This document shows positions 12,936-26,600 of a DNA stretch of 64,000 nt, piece by piece (the stretch's first letter is position 1; every line of letters begins with the position of its first letter). The DNA is from Rotaria macrura. Lineage: Eukaryota; Rotifera; Eurotatoria; Philodinida; Philodinidae. The notes below the pieces were generated by a model. The model saw only the letters and a list, made by a program, of their open reading frames with translations. It searched no databases and was not told the DNA's origin. The position numbers were made by a program, and so were the translations under genes. Where the stretch lies: assembly GCA_900239685.1 (NCBI GenBank), contig OENT01000020.1, positions 124,001-188,000 of the forward strand. Reading direction: 5' to 3'.

Positions 12936-15094
12936 GAAATGCATATCTTTGACAATTCGAATGCCTCATTTGATTACAAATGAAGGATAAGAACGTAAAA
13001 TTGAAATGAAATTATCAATTGAGTCATGTTACCGAGTCGATGATCGTTGAAAATTATTTGTGCCGTATTTTCAATTGTAGAAAAATCCTATTCTGTAGTC
13101 ACTATCATCTAATAATACTTTTTCGCAAACATAAAATATTTGCCTTATTAGATTTTTATTGAACTAAGGAATTTTCAACTGATTCTATAAATGTTATTTC
13201 CATGCAAGTATATTCGAACAATTTTTACTTATGTCAATAATCATGTTAATAAGAATAATCGACACATTCTATCAAACTATATAATGCCATGAATATTCAT
13301 TGTACTATACTGAATATAATTTATTCGCCTCTGTTGAAATTAGAACACTTATATTTTTCAAAATTCAATTTATTGTACGTATAATATAAACAAGATGCGC
13401 ACTCCAGATTCACAGAAAGGAGAGAAAAACACAAAAAGTAAACAATCAAAAAGACCTATGCTCATGTACAATAATCATTGGATAATTACTATTTCTATTC
13501 AGCCTTGAAGAGAAATTTAGATCAAATATAATTTGACAGCATTGATTTATTGGTGTCTATCGTTTCTAAAGCATTTGCGTCATAGGAAAAGTATAAATGT
13601 GGTATGCATTCAATTCTTCTAGCGAAAAATTTCTTAAATGATGATAGTTCTTTTTCGTGTGCTTTGTGAAATAATTTTATAAGATTTACAATAAAAAAAA
13701 ACACTTCAAACCCTAGACTGAGATCAACAGTCTAGATAGATTTGAGAAGGATTCTTGTGATCTATGATTGTAACTGGCAGTACAACACTCAGTGTATTCA
13801 ATTGGATTGTTGACGCACACCATTACAGTTTCAATCGATAAAAAACAAGAAACTAATCAAAGAATTTATTTTCTTTTGTATTTTTATAATCATCTCTCGA
13901 GTATTCTTTGGCGTTAGCAATAACCATGGATGTATAAAAGTAGAAAATCACGGTACATAATTCTGAATATAACATATTCTAGTCAGAATGTTAATATCCT
14001 AAAGAAACGACGGTCATGATCTATTCTATTGAAGAAGATCATTTTCATTGGAAGGTCACATTGCAATATAGCCTCATGTGTTTAAGTTTAAATCTTGAAT
14101 ATATTTCTAGTAAATAAACGAACTACATCATCGACAGTTTATTTTATCCTCACGGTATTTCAATCATTCGAAATCTATGTAATGTTCATAAATAGGATTG
14201 AAATTAAATTAAATGACAGAATTTCGACTATTGACAAAGAAAAGAAAATGGAAAGAAAACATTTTCAAGTATTTATTATGACTGACTAATTGAAAAATGA
14301 AATCTGTAAAGTGTTTGATTCAAATATTTTACGATGAGAATAATACATGTATGGTTCAAAGAGAAATCATAATAAATGCAACCATAGGATGTTTATTTTG
14401 ATTATAGACGGTGATCCCAACTTTGGTTGAAAAGGAAACATATTGAAACAAGAATAATTTCAATCAAATGAGAAATGACTCGTTATTTTTCTTTTGATGT
14501 TGGAAAAGTTAAAATTATTAAAGAAAATCAGGCTCTTATCCCTACTAAAAAAGACAAGTCTGTAAGCAGGCCGGATACATCGGTAAGATGATCACCATAT
14601 CGTTAGTAGAACGTGTTGATGCGATTCTGTATAACTACTCGGATAATTCAGAAAAGTCAAGCTTTTTCAATGGTGTCCTCTCAACGTTTTACCTCTCGAC
14701 ATTAGTTAGGTAAATCCTATAGACAAACTATAAAATATAAACTTCAATCGTTACGAATATTATTAGATTTAATCAAGGGGGAAAAGCTGAATTTTTTATT
14801 TGCCTGATTGCTTTGAATGCAATCAGCTTTTCCCCCCTTGGATCTAATACTGATCATCCATTCATCATGCTGAAAGTCTGCTACCAAGCAGCTGTACGCT
14901 TGTTCAATATTGACAATGGCATTTCGAGAACTAAAACTACTTGTTAGTGCAAGAAGTAAACAAATTATATATAAACATGTGCTAAAAATATCTTCTGATA
15001 ATTTTCACCAAAAAGTCTAGTATATCCATCAGAGATTTTAAAAGGATTTCTCAAGTCGATAAACAAGTGAATTTGTTGAAAATAATTCTAATGT
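12936..15094. other. intergenic, no gene seen
   Basis: AT-rich DNA between the SPAG17-like gene and an inverted-repeat element. Short open frames (for example near 13395-13530 and 14095-14289) have no family signature. The one clear structure is the foldback at 14761-14849. Confidence 0.5.
14761..14849. repeat. 89-bp foldback (stem-loop), possible small MITE
   Basis: The left arm 14761-14790 and right arm 14823-14849 are near-perfect inverse complements. Both begin TATTAGAT and carry a G run followed by AAAAGCTGA; they differ by a 3-base indel and a few substitutions. A second inverted repeat, CTGATTGC at 14804-14811 and GCAATCAG at 14819-14826, overlaps the right arm, so two stems compete for the same bases. 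No coding capacity. It could be a miniature transposable element or simply a cruciform-forming palindrome. Confidence 0.6.
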
Positions 15095-15969
15095 CGGGGT
15101 GTCATCCAGACTGGTCTCATAACTCATCGCATGCTAACTGGTTCCATATAATTGTCTCCGTATCGTCCCATATTAAAAAAAACTCGATTCCGAATTCATC
15201 CCATTCTACCTACGGCCCTGATTAGTTTATCAATGAATATAAGTCTTAGTAGCATGATGGAGAATGACATCTTGCTGGACTGTTTAATTATGTGGTGAAT
15301 TTATTGAACCTATATATGCATATGTGTCATAATACCGTTACACTGGGTATCGAGATTTCAATGTCATAATATCGATACAACTCGTTTAGGTATATTGTCC
15401 ATAGGGTAACGACTTCGATTAACTAAGATAGAACTATATGTTAAAAGTTGAGGAATTTGAGTTTTTCTGGGATATTAACTTTGGGTTAATGGTTTCTATA
15501 CCTTAAGATATTAGCGCAACGCAGTATATCTAACTCACGAGTCATGACCCTACGGTTAATTTCCCAAAACAACTCAAATTTCTCTAGTTTTAACATATAT
15601 TTATATGTTAAGGTGATGATGGGGTTACGCATACGGCACTTCTCCGAATTTGTGAGTTGATGATGGGTCAACTCCTACAGATAGTGTTTGTTTCTATAAA
15701 TAAAAGTCGCTATCCGATGTAACGGGATTATGTCATCATTCTTTTTTTTTGTCAGTTGTACTCAGTTTTGTCTGGTTACTGTATGAAACTTGATATAGAA
15801 TACATTCAAACGGAACCTATTTTATATGTTTAAATTGATAAACTAATTAGGGCCGCATGTAGAATCGACTTTTTTGTATGGAACGAGTTCAGAATCGACG
15901 TTTTTCTATATAGGACGAATACGGACACGATTATATGGAACGAGTTATGGGACCAGTCCGTGATAGCCC
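15095..15969. mobile_element. non-autonomous DNA transposon with ~140-bp terminal inverted repeats
   Basis: Terminal inverted repeats run 15095-15234 and 15834-15969. Shared blocks are GACTGGTC.CATAACTC, GGTTCCATATAAT/CGTTCCATATAAT and GGCCCT.ATTAGTTTATC, with scattered mismatches. The pentamer AATGT lies directly outside both ends (15090-15094 and 15970-15974), a plausible 5-bp target duplication. The 600-bp interior has no transposase-like frame. The arms have diverged enough that the copy is not very recent. The superfamily cannot be assigned from this copy. Confidence 0.72.
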
Positions 15970-17657
15970 AATGTTGTACTCGAAGGTTTAAACTGTATAT
16001 AATTTGTAGGCAATAATCAATGGACAAAACGATAACGAAAGAACAGAATAATGAATCAAAACACAAAAACTATCAATCATGACAAATCCAGCTTACACGA
16101 GCTATCTGACAGACTTGATTTATTGACGTTACAAGTAATCGACGCATATCTCCGACTAAAACATGATTGATCATAACCTGTTTTCTAGCACAATCTTCAT
16201 AACCGGTTTCGTTGAATGTCATGCTCATTGAAATATGGTGAATCATAAACATGGAAAGAGTATGACTGTAACTCATTCAACTGTTAGAATAACAACTTTC
16301 CGTGACCTATGAATTCATTAAATAGTTTGTCTAATACAGCCGAACGATGTCAAATAGTATTCAGAAGTCTAATAATGTTACCCAGTATCTGATATTCTAC
16401 CTAGTTAAGTTGAAAAGATTAAAAATAGGTGAAACGAACATAAAAAAGAATGCAAATGAATTTATCACACAGTTCTCAGATTTAACTACTTAAATGGTTT
16501 TGGGATGAACATTTTTCGTAATATTAGACCGCAAAGAAAAGAATCAAGCTCAATAAAACCTTGAAACAAGGTTCTTGACAACATACTTCATGGTACTTGA
16601 AGGCAATCGATTCAATTATTAACATTGGTGAATTGTTGTCTCGACCCAGAAAGTTATGCACTTTGATTTCAGCTATCATAAAACAATTCACTCTTGGACA
16701 GCAAGTAATGATGATTACGATGAATTTTAAATGGTAGTTTCAGATGAATAGTAATTGTCAACATGTTGTATATGAAGTAGAGCCGATGGATCCTATCGGA
16801 TTCATCGTTCACCATTGAACATACACATATGACAGATCTATGTTTCATGGCGATGTTGTCATTCTTAAACTCCTTGTATCATTAATCTATATATATATAT
16901 ATATACATTTTTTCCAAACAAATCTTTACCATAAATCGACAATGACTATTAAACACCATGTCAGTTTTTCTAGAAGCTTCACGTTCATTTTTACTTACAC
17001 CGAAACTTTCCTAATGAATCCACAATCATTTTTAAATATTAAGAAACAAAAATTTGTATACATATTTATACTGTTACTAAATTTCTTCGTGAAAAAAAAT
17101 ATTTTGATAAAATCTATCTTGTGTAATATTCAAATTGAAATCCATATCAATGATCCATAATATATTTTTCAAGTCTTATTAATATAGAAGAAAACGTAAC
17201 AATATATTTTTTTTATAGCACAGAGATCATACTTGTATACCAATGGATGAACTCTTGAATTCGAAAAGACAGAAAAGAAAAGATGACAAGGAAAAGAAAA
17301 GATTTTTCGAACTGGTGCTTTTGTACAGAAAATTTCTTTTTCTCCTTTAAATATAAATCAAGAAAAAAATACAAACTCACATACAATATTTTTCACTCGT
17401 TCAGTAAACTAACCCATTTGTGAATTTGTGTCATAAAGCGTAAGGTAGATAATTTAAAAACAAACGAAAAAAGTGCACTCAGATCGTGAAAAACGAAAAA
17501 TAAAACCGAGAAAGAAAAGAGAATTCTATTGCACATCAAGATTAACAGAACACACTCACAAAATAAAACACATCTCTGACAATGCTGGATTTTATGTGCG
17601 TGTGTGCGTCCATTGTCTTGTTTTTTTTTCACAACAAAATGATTGTTTCTTATTTTT
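15970..17657. other. intergenic, no gene seen
   Basis: AT-rich spacer between the inverted-repeat element and the 3' end of RIC1. A minus-strand frame at 16073-16276 reads as mixed-composition protein but has no recognised motif or splice context. A TA microsatellite lies near 16889-16904. Confidence 0.45.
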
Positions 17658-20600
17658 TTATGAAAGAACACAATTGGAGGACGCTTGCCCAGCATCAGTA
17701 TGATGACTGGTACCATTAGTTAACGGTTCCGATGTAGAAGAACTATTCGTACTAGTATGATTAACATAGACTGATTGTAGAAGTATATTTCGTGCTGTTT
17801 CGTTAGATTGATGATTTTTGTGTTGTTGTTTTTTGTCATGTGGTACTTCAGTATGTGGATTAACAAGATGATTCGTAGGTGATAGGTGTTCCTCGTGAAT
17901 AAAATCACTTGTGCTAGCCGTTTTACCAGAACTTAAACGAATATCAAGAAGCTTTAATGGTGGCGATGAAGACGATGCATGATCGATAGGTGAAGTAGAA
18001 AGAGAACTCTTCTTTGTTAGCAATGGTAAATGCTTATCTTCTTGAATTGAACTAATAGTTCGCGCACGTACTGAGCCAGGTGAGAAAACTGATGTTTCAG
18101 CAATATCTGAAGACGATGATGAAGATGGTACAATAACATCATCACTAAAACGACGTATACGTAAAGTTGGTGATGTATCACGACTATTTCTTTTAATCGT
18201 ATTTTGACTTTTTATCGATAATGATTCCAACGTTGGTATAGGTTGATTAGAATCTGTTGCTGAAATTGTGCGATTACGTGAATATTTTTGACGTGATTTT
18301 TCAATTCGATTATCGTCTTTTTGTGTTTGTTTTAATGATAATGAGTCTTCATCTGCATAGACATAGAAATAGAAATATATATATATATGTATATATATTT
18401 ATATCAAAATCTTTGAACGATAGAACATGAAGAGAAACTACTAACCTCCCGTTGATTGCAATGACTTTTTTGTTGATACTGATGATAAAGATGAGGAAAA
18501 ATTTGTTCGCCGAGGATTAATCAGTGTTTGAGCTTGATTGCGTACAAATAAGAGCAAAGGTTTATACTCAGGACTAGAAATGTAAAACTTTCAAAAATAT
18601 ATTGAAAAACATAATAGAACTTCATTACAAACCATTCACTATCTGCCCATGTTTCTAATTCCACAAGACCCCGTTGTAAAGCAAACATTTGTGAAGATAA
18701 ATCTTGTATTCGAATAGTATTAATTACATGAGTTATCATTGTTTGACTTTTGAGAATTAGTGAAAACAGAAACGACCAATCATAACAACCAGCCATTAAA
18801 AATATATCATATAGATATCTATGAAATACATATATAAAAAATGAATATACTCTTTAAGATGCTTGTTTTTATATTACCGTATTTGTTTTTCACATAATTG
18901 TGGACCACGATTAGCTAATTCTTGACTAAGACTTTCAATATCGTAATTATTGAGCATATCATCCAATTCATTATCGATTGGCATCGAACTTGTTTCAGAT
19001 GTTAAACTTAACGTTTCCACTAGAAGTCGACATTGGAATTACAACATGATGAAATTCTCAAAGATTCTTTGTTTGTTACTACTATCGGTTAGATTAGATT
19101 CAATAGATCTGTGTGTACTTTTAAAGATTTCTACACTTCTTCGATGTCAATTGAGTTGGTTGGATTTTTTTTACGATAAGATTTCCCATTCGATTTGCTA
19201 CGTGTCTACACTATCTCATCAATTTCACACCTTTTTCAGAATTATTGTTTACCTTGAACTGCGTTCGAAAATTAGATACATTTAGAAAGATAGTTATCAA
19301 CAATTTACGTTCATTTAAGAACTTTTCTAAGAAATTGATTGTTGGACTGTTTTTCATTTTTAATTTTTGTCTTTCTTTCTTTAAACATTTAAATTTAAGG
19401 TTTGGTATTTAGATAGTTGAATGGAATGTTGGTTATTCTCTCGTTTTATATAATTTTGATCAAATTTTGATCTATAAAAGCTGTTTTCTAGATATGACAA
19501 AGAACGAAATTTTAATAGTAAAATTTAGTTTGCTCATCAAACATTAGAATCAATAATTCGCACGTTAAAGTTTGATGTATGTCTTCTACGTAGAGCAATC
19601 ACCATCATCAATTCTCTAGCCAAAATCAAATATACGTGTAAGAGATGGTCGAGTCAAGTTATTTTTCTCTTGACTTGCTCATCTTTAATACAGGTGCAGA
19701 ATGTATAAATAAAACAAGAGACATAAAAAGAATGAAAATAAAACTTGAGTAAACTTCCCTAGACTCATATATATATATATATATATATATATTGGGGGCA
19801 AAATTGGGATTTGGTCAAATCTAAGATTTGAACGGACAAAACTGGGATTCCAATTTTGACCGGACAAAATTAGAATCCCAAGATTGACCAGGAATTTTTC
19901 GGAAAAAAACTGGGATACCAATTTTGACCGGACACAATTAGGATTTGATTAGAGATAAATTTAAACAAACACGTGCTTCACGATAAGTGAAGTTGAATTG
20001 GAGAAAAAGAAAAAATGTGTTTCTAGGGGTTGTGTCGAGATGTAGTATAAATTTACGTAGCATCATGTAACCAAAAAAATGTCCCAATCGAATTCGGCAA
20101 CCATGGAAACAAATAATAGTGTATTGAATTTTTATGAACAACTGGAAAAGAATATTAATTTATTAGGTCGAAAGTTCAGAGACAAGAGCATAATGAAACA
20201 AAATATTTATAATGATACATTCAAATGTTTATTATTATCCAAGGGTAAACCATCAAGAATTTATCTCTAACTAAATCCTAATTTCGTCCAGTCAAAATTG
20301 GAATCCCAATTTTGTCCGAAAAATTCCTGGTCAATCTTGGAATTCTAATTTTGTCTGGTCAAAATTGGAATCCCAGTTTTGTCCGGTCAAATTTTAGATT
20401 TGACCAAATCCCAATTTTTCCCCCAACATATATATATATGCTTCAATATCACGATAACTTACAAAAATCTTTGTGTTTTTTCGGTACTAGATCAACATCC
20501 ATTTCTTGTTTGGATGCTGCACGCGATATTTGAGTGAAATATTTTTCATCTAAAATTGTTATAAATTGGTTGTTGTTTTGAAAACTTGCAATACACTATC

Positions 20601-23600
20601 ATGATCACACTTACAATCGTTAGGTTCAAGACCAGAATCAGAATGATGCCCATTTCGATCTGCACTTGATGCAGTTGAATCTTTATCTCCTGAAAAACAC
20701 CAAAAAAAAAATAAAGAGTAAGGTAGTAAAATTTTAACTAACGATAAATTGGATTGAAATAAACACTAGGCGAAAGAAGAACAGGAAATGGCCAATTAAA
20801 TTCGACATGTAAGGCTTTGAGTGTTTCAGGATAATTTGATATAATTAATTCTGATTCATTTCTAAAATTAAAAAATTAAAAGATTCAATGTAAAAAAGTC
20901 ATATATATTCATACTTATGATTTTTAAGCCAATTTAAAAGATCGAAATCGGCTATGTTAGCAGCCATATAACCTAAGTGTCTTAATCGACCTTTGCTTAT
21001 TGTTTTTAATGCATGCTGATTTAATGTACGTTGAATGAAAGGAATAGATGATGATAAAAATGATGACTGGGTCAATGACACATCGGATGAATCAAACGAC
21101 TGGTGCTGTTGCTGTTGTTGTTGTTGCTGTTGAGAATCACTTTCTCTTCTAGGCGTTTTATTATCTGACGAACTTGTTTTTCTTCGTCGTGCGTCATTTG
21201 TTGCATTATTCGAAGATTCTAATGGACTATTTGATGTTGATGTATTTGATGAATTATTATTTACTGCAGTTGATGACGATGGCCATGATGGTTTTGATTT
21301 AAGAGCATTGAGTGATGTAGGCAATGGTGGTGCTTCTGGAATAGTCGTAATGGTTGATGTATTCGTAATGGTACTCGCAACGCTTGATGTGCGCTGTCGA
21401 ATATTTGCAACGTAGGTAAATTTCAACGTATCACGATGCGGTGATAACGTTGATTTTTGTGTAAGACTATTTGATACTCGATTGCTTTTTGTTGATGGTG
21501 GAAATCGTGTATTTATTGTGCGAATATACTCATCATTATTTAAATCTTGTGGATCTATAATGAAACGTACGAAAAATAAAATGCAATGTCGCGTGTTTGT
21601 TTTTTTCAAAAAGAATACAAACAAACAATTGAATGACTTCAAATAAGATTACCTATTGAACGAATAAAACGAAGAATATCCGTAGCTAATTCCCATTTCC
21701 CATTGTCCAGCGAATGTTCCAGTAAAACTTGTGCAAACTAAATGAAACATAAATGATTGTACTCTATGAAGGAGAAAACTTTACTGCATACTTGTTGACT
21801 TATTTCGCTTTTTTCAAGATTTTGAATAATAATTAAATAAGATGCTGCTGTTTCCAAATTATTATTATTTAAACATTCCTAAATGATATCGGACGTAACG
21901 TATTAATAATAAAGATGAAACTATGTATATTGTTTTACATGGAAGAGTTTTTTTGGATCACCAATAATTGATGTTGAAAATAGACATGGCCATAATGCTA
22001 CTTCAGTTTTTCGTGCACAATGTGAAACAATACGTAAATATTGAGGAAATAGTTTAATAAAATCTGTCACACGTGGTAAAAGAGGATCTAAAAAATATTC
22101 ATTGAAACAAATATATTTTGAAATATAGAAGATCTCATTCTAGCGTATTAAGAATAAGTTCAAGTTCTCGTATGATATCTAGAAAAGTTTGAATTTTTTG
22201 GCCCAATCAAAGCAACTACGATCAAGTTAGTTTCTGGTCAAATACTAAATGTCTTTGATTATGAAACAGAAGAGAACTTCTTGCTAAATTCTACTACTCG
22301 TCGATAATTTCAGTTATCGTTTTTTAGAAAACGATAGAAATTCCATTCAAATAGTCCATAAAAAAATTAGATATCGCGTCTCCGAATAACAGCTATCGGT
22401 TCATATATCAATATACATGAATGAGAATGTCGATACTAAACTATGAATATCAAATATCATCCGTGGTATTCAGTCCTATAGTCAGACATAAGTTTCTGGA
22501 TTGTATTCGAAATTTCAATTAGTGTCAATGAAACAGAAAGTTTGTTGCTATATTTTGAAATTTCAATATTGAGTGATTTTTCACACTAGTCAATACAATG
22601 GATTATTTTTATAGACTTAAATTAGATCAATATCGATAAGAAACTCAGTTGACTACAATAATCAACTTTATTTAAGAAGATTATTTTCGATTCCTTTGAT
22701 GCAAATGATATATTTCATGTATCTGTAACTAATGAAAGAACCATAGGCTGTTAGCTTTGTCTTCAATTTACACTCCTATAGAAGAAAAACACTGTTAGCA
22801 TATTGGTATTTACCTGGTATTGGTTGTGTGCTGGTCGCTTCTTCTTCAAGTACTTTATGCAAGAGTAATTCCAATACGTGAGAAAAATGCGGGATACTCT
22901 TGCATGTTTGAGCTATTTGTAATGCATCGAAATCAAGGCTTAATATAAACAATCAAATATTTTTCGTCAAGATTTTTTTTTCTTAAATTTATATACTTTT
23001 TCCGAATCAATTCTTGAAATACATGATTAAGAAAAACTTGTGTCTATCATAAACAAATTCAACGAGTTAATAAGGGAACAAAAAAGAGAAACAACATACG
23101 GTTTTTGTAATTGAGCAAAATGTTTTTGAGCAGAAATTTTCAAATTCCGACATAGCACCAAGTATAACCGCTTCTTCGACAACAACAGCTAAAATATCGA
23201 AACAAAACAATGTTTAATTATAAAGACAATTGATATGTATTTATTTACCTAATGGATATATCGTTAAACCGAATGTAAGCATAATACGATGAGATTGAAA
23301 TATAGGTTCATCTACTTTACGATATAATGGTAACCATACTTTCATTCCGTGTAAACCACAGCAAAGCCACAATGCATTTGATAGATATGGATTTGTTGAA
23401 TTCTGATGAGAGATTGTCCAAATACATTCAACCCATGCAGCAATCATAACTGGTGGTAAAAATGTTACGGATTGTAAAGAATTTTTCTTTGCAGATTTCT
23501 GTAAAACTAACGATGAACCACCGCGTTCTTGTTGTAATAGAAGAAGACGTCCACAAACATTAATGAGAATGCTTTGAGGTGTATTATCGTTTGGTGACGA

Positions 23601-26600
23601 TGAATTTGCTTTTGGTAGACCTTGAATTATTGTTTGATTAGAAACAAAAGAAAAAGAAATTCGATGTTATGAAAAAGAAACTCATTTTTACCTGAATCGG
23701 TTCGAAGAGATGTTAAACCGATAAATGGCACGAAGACAGCATGTGGAACGTACGATTCAACTGATATTTCGTGTAGTTTTACTGTAATTGCACTAGCAGC
23801 TAAAGAAACATGAACGTTATTGATGTTGGTTTTTTACTAATTAATTATGCATGATAAATAAATCATATGAGAGATGATGTTTTTACAGAATAGCTCATTA
23901 TATTTTGAATTCTTTTATTCTTTAGCGCTGCCAGAGCGGAATGTCGAACGTTCAGATACTGGCTAAACCGATATTTTAAAGTAGAATGCAGTCCAATCAA
24001 CGAGCTTAACACTTAACTAATATTATCATTGTTATTGTCAATAAACTCGAAGTAGATCAAGAATTTCTATGTCCGTTGTCACTCTTAGCAAAAACCGAAA
24101 AAAACACCAATGTTCTCTATAAATATTTCAAATCAGGGATGTTTAATCATTTCAAGAAGTACGACAATCAAATCTCTCTACTGTCAACGTCATGGAAACA
24201 GTTCACTTAAATGAATTGCCGTGAAATTATGATGGTATTTTAATAAAATCGTTTTTCACTTGATGTTACATCAAGTTCAAGTTCTTTGTTTATTTATTAT
24301 TAAATCAATCATTTACATCAATAGATTTCGCAATTAAAATGTTATTTGATGTTTTGTTTTTTAACGCATTACTGTACAACACATTAGTTTTGTATTTGAT
24401 AGAATTCAATTGTTGTGCATTGCTACTATCTTTTCATGTTTATGGAATACTTTGACTCTGATTTGTTTCATGTTTACGAGTAAGAAAACATGCCTGCTGT
24501 GGGAAATTAGTTAAGAGTACTTAAGACTAAGTTTCCAGTTTTAATTGCTTTCTTTCGAAAGATACGTTTTCATATGTTATCATTTTTCGACAGAATTGAA
24601 TAGTGCTTCTGTTAATTGAACTGAAATACTTAATTTTTTTTTCGAAAACGTAAGTTTTGTCTTTGATTCGAATCGATGCAAATGTGCTCTTTACTTCTAT
24701 TGTTGCTACTCAATTGTGTTTTCATTGTATACGATCAGATCCTCTCCTTATTCTAAATATATATACTTATGACTATTGATTTTGAGGCAAAGCGCAATAA
24801 CATCAAGTTTTTCCTGTTCTTCACATAAACGACATCAAGTCCATTTCTTCTCTAATAACACAAGACCCACAATCAACTTATTCAAAATAATTGAATGCCG
24901 AAGTTAAAATTAGTTCAGACGAACTCTAGAATATTTACCAGAAAGACGAGACGCTTACATAACAAGTCTTCAAAATGTCATATGATTCCTCAATAAATTG
25001 AATTCATGATTCATCATTACCACATTTATTATGTCGAATAAATGCCCCGTAGCGAAATACGTTCATGTTGTGATTTTATGCATAATGTCACGTGCGCAAG
25101 CGTTCTCACCATTCAACTCCGTCATGTGACAAAAACGGACATCAAAGAAATGCTTCGTATTTATAATTAGGGAATATTGACTATTTTTACAAAACAAAAC
25201 ATGTGACACTTATTTGTCAACAGTTTGATCATTCATTTTCTTCTGTTGCTTTTTTACCTGGTTTTCCTTCCTTCCTTTCGAGGCCATATAGCATAATGTG
25301 TAGATCATATCTAAATATATTTATGGATATATATATATATATACAGAGAGAGAGAGAGATAAATATGCCCAAGGAGATAAGAGCAAAAAAACATATATCA
25401 TCGTTTCTCTTACGAAAATACGATCAGTGTATCATCATAAATATTTAAACAAATAATAGGTGATTGTAGACGCGTAACATTGGAAAATTGGTTGTCCAAA
25501 TTCGTCAACCGTGAATAAAGACGAATCTAAATAAAATTCATATAGTATGCATAATCTCTTCGAACAATCAAACAATGCATTATTTTGTTAGAAGTTGTTT
25601 TGATTATCTTTGTTTTTTAAACATTTCTCCTATCTTTTTTGTAATCAATTATTAAAATTCTCAAACAATAAAAAATAAGTCAATAAACATGCAAAATGTG
25701 TTAGTTTGTTTTTAAATCTGAAAAATAAAAAAAACTCAGATGCATGCGAGCAAAATAGAATTGTCACTCTCGCTCTCTCTCTCTCTCACTCTTCTCGCCG
25801 TTTCTCATTAGTAATAACATCATATTCTCTCTTACTTCATATCTAGGTATACACTAAATTTATACATTTATTCAACCAAATTAAAGATAATCATCATAAC
25901 TCTGGCATCTTACCTCATCTCGATTTTCACTCATTGATGTACAACCACACACAATAAATTCTTTCCACCATAATAAACCCCCAACAACTCGTATATCTCG
26001 TTCCTAATTGGACAAGAACGTAAATAAGTGTTAATAGGAAAAAAAGATTTTTAGTTTTTCTTCTTCTATAATACTTGTCCAGCATTGCCAAATAATTTCC
26101 ATTTACGTGTAAATAATGACAAATGTACAAATCCATGTTGACCAGCAACAGCTAAATATTGACCTGTATTGTCAATACAGGCAAACTGAAAATATATGCG
26201 ATTGGAATCCATTTACGAAATAAAATGAATTACATTACTTTTATTGGCCAATTATTATGAATATAAAGTTGAGGTAGTTGTATAACTTGCCAACCAACAT
26301 CAGTACCAACAGATATTGACAGTCCATTACTATTACCATTTGTTGATTGTTGATTTCCGCCACTTAGATATAAATAAACTTTATCTTCTGACTGTAACAA
26401 TAAATGTTCAATGCTAGCCTAAAAAAACGAAGAACATAATAATTACTATCAAGAAATCTGCTCTTTCTCGATTCACACCGAATGAGGATTATTGATCACA
26501 GATGATTTTAAAAAGTTCAATAATATTAATTGACTACTATTTTGTATTGATACTTCGGCATCGTCGTCGGTAGCTGTTGATGATTGAATTATGGGTTTAT

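Noticed and set aside
16073..16276. 67-codon minus-strand frame of balanced composition
   Set aside because: Reads somewhat like protein but is isolated next to a transposable element, with no recognised motif or joinable exon.
17473..17703. 76-codon plus-strand frame overlapping the RIC1 3' end
   Set aside because: Opposite-strand shadow of the RIC1 last exon and its 3' flank.
20689..20861. Alternative RIC1 donor four bases downstream (exon end 20739)
   Set aside because: Joining there creates an immediate stop codon in the next exon; the GTTAGT donor at 20742 keeps the frame.
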